Made by a program: the position numbers and the translations under genes. Below are positions 58,474 to 64,000 of a stretch of DNA of 64,000 bases, piece by piece (within the stretch, counting starts at the first letter, position 1; the number at the start of each line of letters is the position of its first letter). Source of the DNA: Actinomyces gerencseriae DSM 6844 (GTDB lineage Bacteria; Actinomycetota; Actinomycetes; Actinomycetales; Actinomycetaceae); contig NZ_AUBN01000006.1 of NCBI RefSeq assembly GCF_000429265.1, positions 1-64,000 on the forward strand, read 5' to 3'. The notes beneath the pieces are model-generated. The model did no database searches. It was given only the letters and a program-made list of their open reading frames with translations, and was not told where the DNA came from.

Positions 58474-59223
58474 ATGTCCGACCCCCGCACATTCCTCGTC
58501 ATCGGCGCCACCGGCCAGGTCGGCCGCGTCGTCGTCGAGGAGGCCCTGGCCCGAGGCCTGACCGTGCGCGCCCAGTCCCGCAGCGCCGCCCGCGCGAAGG
58601 CCATGCTGCCCGCCGGGGCGCAGGTCGTCGAGGCCTCCCCCACCGACGCCGCCGCGCTGGGGAGCATTGTCGACGGCGTCGACGTCGTCATCCTGACTCA
58701 CGGCGGCGACGACGACCTCGAGAACCACTACTACGCCGTCATCCCCGCGCTCCTCGAGGCGCTCGCGGACCGGCCGGAGGTCCACATCGGCCTCATGACC
58801 TCCATGTACGTCTCGACACCCAACCGCGAGCAGCCCGCGTGGGACTGGAAGCGCCTGGCCGAGCGTCTCGTGCGCGCCTGCGGTCACCCCTACACGATCG
58901 TGCGCCCCGGTTGGTTCGATTACCAGGGCACTGAGGACACCCGGATCGATCTCAAGCAGGGGGACCGCATCGGCGGGCGGCCCGGCGTCGACCGCCGCCA
59001 CATCGCCCAGGTGCTCATCGAGGCTGCGCTCAACCCCTCTGGCGAGCACCGCACGGTCGAGGTCTTCTCCGAACCGGGCGAGCCGGTCACAGACTTCGAG
59101 GGGCTCCTCGCCGCCACCCGGCCCGACACCGAGACCGGCCGCGGCGTGCTCGACCGGATCCTCGTGCCGCTCGAGGACGAACCCGCCCGTCTGCGAGCCG
59201 ACATCGCCCGCTTGGGCGCCTGA
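58474..59223 (+). CDS. NAD(P)H-binding atypical SDR protein
   Basis: This 249-residue protein has Rossmann motif VIGATGQVGRVV at its N-terminus, SRSAARA (Arg for NADP), and YTIVRPGWFD and HIAQVLIEAAL later, as in NmrA/QOR-type atypical SDRs. A ribosome-binding site (GAAAGGA) lies upstream. It sits between AKR genes and may be a quinone or flavin reductase-like regulator; its function is unknown. Confidence 0.87.
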   Translation: MSDPRTFLVIGATGQVGRVVVEEALARGLTVRAQSRSAARAKAMLPAGAQVVEASPTDAAALGSIVDGVDVVILTHGGDDDLENHYYAVIPALLEALADRPEVHIGLMTSMYVSTPNREQPAWDWKRLAERLVRACGHPYTIVRPGWFDYQGTEDTRIDLKQGDRIGGRPGVDRRHIAQVLIEAALNPSGEHRTVEVFSEPGEPVTDFEGLLAATRPDTETGRGVLDRILVPLEDEPARLRADIARLGA

Positions 59224-59269
59224 CCGGACCGGAGCACCGCCCACCAAACCGAAACCAACCAAGGAACAC

Positions 59270-60181
59270 ATGAGCACCACGAGCACCACGACCGCACCCA
59301 GCATCCCCACCCGCGCCCTGGCCAACGGCGTCGAGATGCCGATGCTCGGATACGGCGTCTTCCAGACCCCGCCGGATCAGACCGAGCGCTGCGTGGCCGA
59401 GGCCCTCGAAGTCGGCTACCGCCTCATCGACACCGCCCAGGCCTACGGCAACGAGGAGGGCGTGGGCGCCGCCGTGCGCGCCAGCGGTCTGCCGCGGGAG
59501 GACGTCTTCATCACCTCCAAGATCTGGGTGGCCAATATGAACTACGACCGGGCCGCCGCCTCCATCGACGAGTCCCTCCGCCTGCTCGGCACGGACTACA
59601 TCGACCTGATGCTCCTGCACCAGCCGATCGCCGACTTCCCCGGCGCGTACCGCGCCCTGGAGGAGGCCTACCGGGCGGGCAGGCTGCGCGCCATCGGAGT
59701 GTCCAACTTCTACCCCGACCGTCTGACGGACATCGCCCTGCTCACCGAGGTCCCGCCCATGGTCAACCAGGTGGAGACCCACCCCTTCCGCCAGAACGCC
59801 GAGGCGCACGGGCTCATGGCCTCGCTCGGCGTCGTCCACGAGGCCTGGGCTCCCTTCGCCGAGGGCAGGAACGGCATCTTCACCAACCCGGTGCTGAGCG
59901 CCATTGGCGAGAAGTACGGCAAGACCGCCGGGCAGGTGATCCTGCGCGCACTCATGCACAAGGACGTCATCGTCATCCCCAAGTCGGTGCGCCGGGCCCG
60001 CATGGAGGAGAACTTCGACGTCTTCGACTTCTCTTTGGACGAGGAGGACATGGCCGCCTTCGCCGCTCTGGACGACGGCTCCTTCCCGCGCATCTTCGAC
60101 CACCGCGATCCGAAGATGATCGCCTGGCTGGTCAGCGAGCGCATCCGCAAGGCCGACCCGTTCGGCGCGGCCCTCTACTGA
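59270..60181 (+). CDS. Aldo/keto reductase (near-duplicate)
   Basis: This 303-residue AKR has tetrad Asp54, Tyr59, Lys84 and His117. Its first 13 residues are a Ser/Thr/Pro leader absent from the AKR at 54.8 kb. From 59325 the DNA is almost identical to 54861 onwards for about 240 bp, and again near the end (from about 59940), while the centre and the C-terminus differ. It follows the atypical SDR by 46 bp in the same direction. Confidence 0.94.
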   Translation: MSTTSTTTAPSIPTRALANGVEMPMLGYGVFQTPPDQTERCVAEALEVGYRLIDTAQAYGNEEGVGAAVRASGLPREDVFITSKIWVANMNYDRAAASIDESLRLLGTDYIDLMLLHQPIADFPGAYRALEEAYRAGRLRAIGVSNFYPDRLTDIALLTEVPPMVNQVETHPFRQNAEAHGLMASLGVVHEAWAPFAEGRNGIFTNPVLSAIGEKYGKTAGQVILRALMHKDVIVIPKSVRRARMEENFDVFDFSLDEEDMAAFAALDDGSFPRIFDHRDPKMIAWLVSERIRKADPFGAALY

Positions 60182-60337
60182 CGCGCCGGCGCCTTCCCGC
60201 CGGGCACCGCCCCCGCCGACTTCGCGACTTGCGGCGCCGTCTTCGTCGGCCACCACCTGAGCGTTCTCGCCGAGTACAACCAGGATGACGACGGCGGGGG
60301 TCGTTGGGGCTCTCTCCCAATCCGGGGGCTCCTCGTC

Positions 60338-60404
60338 GAGACGTGCATTTCGCCCTCGAGAACGACGGCTGGAACTGCACTTTCGAGTGCGAAGTGCACG
60401 TCTC
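60338..60404. repeat. Long imperfect inverted repeat (REP/MITE-like)
   Basis: A 22-bp arm at 60338-60359 beginning GAGACGTGCATTTCGC pairs with an arm at 60383-60404 ending GTGCACGTCTC, with two mismatches and a 23-bp centre. A nested pair TGCACTT / AAGTGCA lies within the right half. It is located in the 660-bp gap between the AKR and Fic genes. Confidence 0.75.
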
Positions 60405-60743
60405 GGCGTCGAGCGGCGCCCCCTCCCGCGGCTCGTCGCTGCCCGGGCCGGCCGTCGCCGAGATCATGCGCACGACCGCGCAGCGGCTGGCGCAGCTGTA
60501 CCGGATGCCGCTTCTCGGAGTCGCCGACGGCGCCCGCAACATTCCGGCCCTGCGCCGGCGGATCCTCGGAGAGGAGCGCTGAACTCGCATCGCGCGAGCA
60601 CGCCTCGCACAATGCGAGCCCAGGCGACATCACCGAATCGACTCCCCCAAAGGGTGAAGTCCCGCAGGCGGGCGCCCTCCTCGCGCACGGAGCGCGATGG
60701 AGCATGACGCGGAAAACCCCGAGCACCTCGGGTCGACCGCCCG
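60405..60743. other. Gap with a possible gene-end fragment
   Basis: Between the inverted repeat and the Fic operator there is no complete gene. A + strand frame ending with TGA at 60580-60582 contains VAEIMRTTAQRLAQLYRMPLL and IPALRRRILGEER, which looks like the last 45 residues of a protein but is not recognisable. The rest shows nothing convincing. Confidence 0.35.
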
Positions 60744-60777
60744 ATCACCGCCACTGGCGGTAAAATATGGCGGTGAT
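60744..60777 (+). promoter_or_regulatory. Operator/promoter of the Fic gene
   Basis: A perfect 15-bp palindrome, ACCGCCA-C-TGGCGGT (60747-60761), is followed by a third half-site TGGCGGT at 60768-60774, 13 bp from the second. TAAAATA between them may be a -10 element, so binding would block transcription. The layout is repeated at 53261-53294 before the Fic remnant. Confidence 0.7.
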
Positions 60778-60842
60778 GCCCATCACGCTCCGCGTGCGTC
60801 GGCACCGGGCGCGCACGCGCAGATCGGATCGGAGGAGCCCGC

Positions 60843-61805
60843 ATGGCCCATGAGCCGCCGCTGGTGCGCACGGCCGAGATCAACGCACTGTGCATGGAGA
60901 TCGCCGAGCTCGTCGGCGCACTCGGCTCCGCGTCCGCCCTGAGCACGAGTCCCGTGCTGCATCGCGAGCTGCGCATCACCACCATCCACTCCTCCCTCAT
61001 GATCGAGGGGAACACGCTCTCGCGCGAGGCCGTCACGGCGATCCTCGACGGCAAGCGCGTCCTCGGCCCCGCCAGGCAGATCCTCGAGGTGGACAACGCC
61101 CGCCGCGCCTACCGGCTCATGGACGATCTGGACCCCCTCTCCCCCGACGACCTGCTGCGCGCCCACGGCGTCATGATGCGCGGACTCATCGATGACGCCG
61201 GGCGGTACCGCGCGGGGAACACGGGCGTCTTCAAAGAAGGAGGGCTCATCCACGCCGGCGCACCGGCCCGCTACATCCCCGAGGTCATGACGGATCTGTT
61301 CGCCTGGATGACCTCGACCGATCTGCACCCGCTGACGGCCTCCTGCGTCTTCCACGACGAATTCGAGTTCATCCACCCCTTCTCGGATGGCAACGGCCGC
61401 ACGGGGCGCCTGTGGCACACGCTGCTGCTGTCGCACTGGCGCCCGGCACTGGCGTGGTTGCCGATCGAGAGCGTGATCCGAGACCGTCAGGAGGGCTACT
61501 ACGAGGCGATCGCCCGCTCGAACGCACGGGGATCGAGCGAGGCCTTCGTGACCTTCATGCTCACGGTCATCCGGGACGCGCTGACACCCTATGCGACGGT
61601 CTCCTCGGCGCGGAATCGGCGAGAACAGGTCCTCCTGTTCCTCGACGCCAACCCGCGCGCGACGATCAAGGCCCTGGCCGAGCACCTGGGATGCTCGCGC
61701 AGGACGGCGGAGCGGGCGGTCGCCGCCCTGCGCGACTCGGGGCGCCTGGCGCGTGAGGGCAGCGCCCGCGCGGGGACGTGGCGCGTCATCGCCGACGGCC
61801 CCTGA
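60843..61805 (+). CDS. Fic family protein (class II) with C-terminal winged helix
   Basis: This 320-residue AMPylase-type protein has inhibitory motif S51-LMI-E55-G56 in the N-terminal helix, the complete catalytic HPFSDGNGR (178-186) and FKEGGLIHAG flap region. A C-terminal winged-helix domain (residues about 265-310, ATIKALAEHLGCSRRTAERA) follows. The helix suggests autoregulation at the palindromic operator upstream. Class II Fic proteins self-inhibit, so no separate antitoxin is required. The target is unknown. Confidence 0.92.
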   Translation: MAHEPPLVRTAEINALCMEIAELVGALGSASALSTSPVLHRELRITTIHSSLMIEGNTLSREAVTAILDGKRVLGPARQILEVDNARRAYRLMDDLDPLSPDDLLRAHGVMMRGLIDDAGRYRAGNTGVFKEGGLIHAGAPARYIPEVMTDLFAWMTSTDLHPLTASCVFHDEFEFIHPFSDGNGRTGRLWHTLLLSHWRPALAWLPIESVIRDRQEGYYEAIARSNARGSSEAFVTFMLTVIRDALTPYATVSSARNRREQVLLFLDANPRATIKALAEHLGCSRRTAERAVAALRDSGRLAREGSARAGTWRVIADGP

Positions 61806-61853
61806 CGAATGCGGCGCGCCCCGGCCCGCCGGCGCCCGCCCTACCATCGTCCC

Positions 61854-62708
61854 ATGACGCCGAACACGCCGCTGCGCTCAACGACCCGGGGCGACGTCCC
61901 GCCCGAGGGTCCACTGCGACTGGGCGGGATCGACCTGCCCGCGGGCCTTCACGTCCGCCCCGCCGACGACGACGCGGGCTTCGACGCCGTCGCCGCCGTC
62001 TCCGACGCCCCGCCGTGCGCGTGGGTGACCGAGGAGGCCGTCGAGACCGGGCTCGTTCAGCAGTGGGTGCGCCACCTGGCCTCCCGCTTCGGGGACACCG
62101 GCCTGTGGCCGATCGCGGTGACGGGGTACGACGACGGCCTCGAACGGCCGTGGCGCTCCGGCGAGGTCCTCGGCCCGGACGAGGGATCGGACTTCGACGT
62201 CGAGGCCTTCCTGCTCTCCCCCGGCGAGCTGGACGGCGTTGAGGACCCGGAGATCGTGGACTACCTGGAGTCCATCGCCCCCATAGCGACGGTGCGGGAG
62301 CTGGGCGGTCCGGTCGCCGCCCCGCCAGCCGGGCCCCAGGACCTCCTGGTGCCGTGGGGGGACGCCCGGCCCGTGGCGCTGGCCCTCATCCCGGCCATGT
62401 CCCCGGCCGACGCCCTGACGACGCTGGGATGGATGGGGCCGGCGAACTACGGCCTGGCGGGCGCCGGCATTGCGCGCATAGCCGTCTCCTGGGAGGAGCG
62501 CTACCACCTCACCCCGGTCGGCATCGACTTCGACCTGCTCATGCTCCAGATGCCCCCGCGGGGCCTGAGCCGCCCCGAGGTCATGAGCCTTCTCGCGGAG
62601 GTCTACAGGGTCTGCCCGGACTCCTACGAGCAGAGCGGCTTCCCCGATCTCGCCGCCTTCGTCCGGTCCGTGGAGTCCTACCCGGTCCTGGGCCTGTGGT
62701 GGGACTGA
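61854..62708 (+). CDS. DUF4253 domain protein
   Basis: This 284-residue protein contains WPIAVTGYDDGLERPW, then ALIPAMSPADALTTLGWMG, VSWEERYHLTPVGIDFDLLML and a C-terminus with EVYRVCPDSYEQSGFPDLAAF and LWWD, matching DUF4253, seen near SMI1/KNR4-type and polymorphic-toxin immunity proteins. The start at 61854 is chosen because homology begins after it. Function is unknown. Confidence 0.8.
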   Translation: MTPNTPLRSTTRGDVPPEGPLRLGGIDLPAGLHVRPADDDAGFDAVAAVSDAPPCAWVTEEAVETGLVQQWVRHLASRFGDTGLWPIAVTGYDDGLERPWRSGEVLGPDEGSDFDVEAFLLSPGELDGVEDPEIVDYLESIAPIATVRELGGPVAAPPAGPQDLLVPWGDARPVALALIPAMSPADALTTLGWMGPANYGLAGAGIARIAVSWEERYHLTPVGIDFDLLMLQMPPRGLSRPEVMSLLAEVYRVCPDSYEQSGFPDLAAFVRSVESYPVLGLWWD

Positions 62709-62768
62709 GGCGCGTCCGCCCCGGTCGGCCCGCATCAAGCCGACGGCGACGCCCCCGGTGCGCTCCGC

Positions 62769-64000
62769 TCAGGGCCCCAGCGCCCCCAGCGGGAAGGTCA
62801 CGGCGCCGTCGGGAAGCGGCATCGTGGGCCCGTCGGCAGTGACGACGGCGGTGAATGCCGGGGACGGCGTTCGCGCGGTATCGACGTCGGCCACGAAGGC
62901 GGCGAGCGAGGCCTGCGCCGCCGGGATCTGGCGCCGGCCCAGTTTGACCTCGAAGGCGGCCCAACGGCCGTCGTCGAGTTCCACGATGGCGTCCGCCTCC
63001 TTGCCGGCCTTATCGCGGTAGTGGTGGACGTGCCCGCCGAGAGCCTCGGCGAAGACTCTCAAGTGCTGCACCACCTGGGACTCGAACCACAGTCCGGCGG
63101 TCTCCAGGTCCTCCAGGAGCCGCTCGGCGGACGTGGCCGTCACCGCGGCGGCGAGCGCGGGGTCGACGAAATGCAATTTCGGGGAGGTGCGCACCGCGTA
63201 GCGCGACCGCAGGTGCGGCGCCCAGGGCAGCTGCTCCTCGATGATGAACAGGCGTTTGAGGGCGTTCACGTAGGCGACGGCGGTCTGGGCGGTCAGGGAC
63301 TGCCCGGACACGTCCTTGGCGATGGTGCTGAAAGACGCCTCCGTCCCCACGTGCCGGGCGAGGGAGCGCATGAGCGCGCGCAGGCGCACGGGGTCCCTGC
63401 GCGGTTCGCCGTCCAGACGGCCGACGTCGACATTGATGACGTCCTCGACGTAGTCGCGCAAGTGGCGCTGCGCCTGGCGGGTCGTCAGGTCGTGGTCGCC
63501 CGGCCATCCGCCGTGCACCAGGTCGTCCAGGACCTCGGGCACGCCGGTTCCCGAGTCGAGCACCGGTTCCGGAGCCCGACCGTCGAACAGGCCCGCCAGG
63601 CTGACGCCGCCGTCGCCCCGGCCTCGTTCGAACAGGGTCATGGGCCGCATCCGGATCCGTGAGAGCCGGTGCGCGCCGGAGTGACGGGAGGCGTCCTCGG
63701 CCGGGACGCAGGAGCCGGTGAGGATGAATTGGCCCGGAAGGCGGCGGGAGTCGATCTGCCTGCGCACGAGGTTCCACAGCGAGGGCTCGATCTGCCACTC
63801 ATCTATGAGTCGCGGCACGTCGCCTCTCAGGAGAAGCGACGGGTCGACCTCCAGGGCGGCGCGGATCTGCGGCAGCCCCGAGTCCAGCGCGACCTCGGAG
63901 GAGGCGTGCTGCCGCCCGGTCATGGTCTTGCCGCAAGCGCGAACGCCCTCGATGAGGATGCCGCCCGAGTAGCCGAGCGAGTCGTCGATGAGCCGGTCCA
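62769..64000 (-). CDS. DUF4143-type AAA ATPase, partial
   Basis: The gene runs off the right edge; about 410 residues are visible. Walker A is GVRACGKT near the visible N-terminus, LIDEWQ follows (Walker B with Asp-Glu), then FILTGSCVP (sensor region). The DUF4143 region and the C-terminal nuclease-like segment (RDKAGKEADAIVELDDGRWAAFEVKLG) have an Asp...Glu-x-Lys pattern. Such ATPases are common in accessory regions and of uncertain function. It is convergent with the DUF4253 gene. Confidence 0.88.
   Translation of the reverse strand, partial: DRLIDDSLGYSGGILIEGVRACGKTMTGRQHASSEVALDSGLPQIRAALEVDPSLLLRGDVPRLIDEWQIEPSLWNLVRRQIDSRRLPGQFILTGSCVPAEDASRHSGAHRLSRIRMRPMTLFERGRGDGGVSLAGLFDGRAPEPVLDSGTGVPEVLDDLVHGGWPGDHDLTTRQAQRHLRDYVEDVINVDVGRLDGEPRRDPVRLRALMRSLARHVGTEASFSTIAKDVSGQSLTAQTAVAYVNALKRLFIIEEQLPWAPHLRSRYAVRTSPKLHFVDPALAAAVTATSAERLLEDLETAGLWFESQVVQHLRVFAEALGGHVHHYRDKAGKEADAIVELDDGRWAAFEVKLGRRQIPAAQASLAAFVADVDTARTPSPAFTAVVTADGPTMPLPDGAVTFPLGALGP

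Noticed and set aside
60304-60582. A 92-codon plus-strand frame after the third AKR
   Set aside because: Its first half is the arms of the long inverted repeat; only the last 45 residues look protein-like, so at most a fragment is present.

Overview
The window comes from a high-GC actinobacterium, most likely of the Actinomycetaceae (Actinomyces-like). The support is overall composition, a NucS mismatch endonuclease instead of MutS/MutL, a mycothiol-transferase-type DinB protein, and the actinobacterial order Sua5 - WecA/Rfe - AtpI - atpBEFHAGDC - DUF2550 - NucS. The species assignment is inference.

Layout. (1) 1-4.7 kb: the tail of a DUF2185 gene, a symmetric 20-bp-phased repeat array, a CPBP protease/DinB pair, an unknown gene next to a MauE-like membrane protein, and a divergent ArsR/SnoaL pair with a clear palindromic operator. 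(2) 4.7-8.1 kb: nagA and an ABC exporter. (3) 8.1-20.6 kb: housekeeping genes on the minus strand, including Sua5, WecA-like transferase, AtpI-like protein, F1Fo ATP synthase, DUF2550, NucS and an AlkZ-like protein, many overlapping by 4 bp. (4) 20.6-25.7 kb: a LuxR/PspC-kinase two-component system divergent from PspC-type membrane proteins, followed by a 22-bp tandem repeat array. (5) 25.7-34.4 kb: a DJ-1 protein, a hydrolase, an RHH/Doc pair whose Doc lacks the catalytic His, Ogt, a methyltransferase, a two-domain carboxymuconolactone decarboxylase (CMD), a circularly permuted GH3 glucosidase and an XRE regulator. (6) 34.4-38.7 kb: an AraC regulator divergent from a complete ECF transporter (S, T, fused A-A').

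(7) 38.7-43.2 kb is an AT-richer, decaying island. It holds a frameshifted THUMP-type RNA methyltransferase, an IS3-type orfA remnant, a truncated FabD-like acyltransferase and a DrrAB-like exporter whose ATPase has no canonical start codon. (8) 43.2-44.5 kb has no convincing gene. (9) 44.5-61.8 kb is a patchwork of redox and hydrolase genes in repeated intact and broken copies: two LysR/aldo-keto reductase (AKR) divergent pairs with the same spacer architecture, a third full AKR, two broken AKRs, two SDRs, a small CMD and a CMD remnant, a GH3 remnant, esterases, a Fic gene and a Fic remnant with the same operator, and a hipB gene beside a broken hipA. (10) The right end carries DUF4253 and a DUF4143-type ATPase running off the edge.

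The most unusual content is the segmentally duplicated LysR-AKR-SDR-CMD-esterase region and the two phased repeat arrays. No completely new system could be proven from sequence reading alone; the leads are listed as findings.
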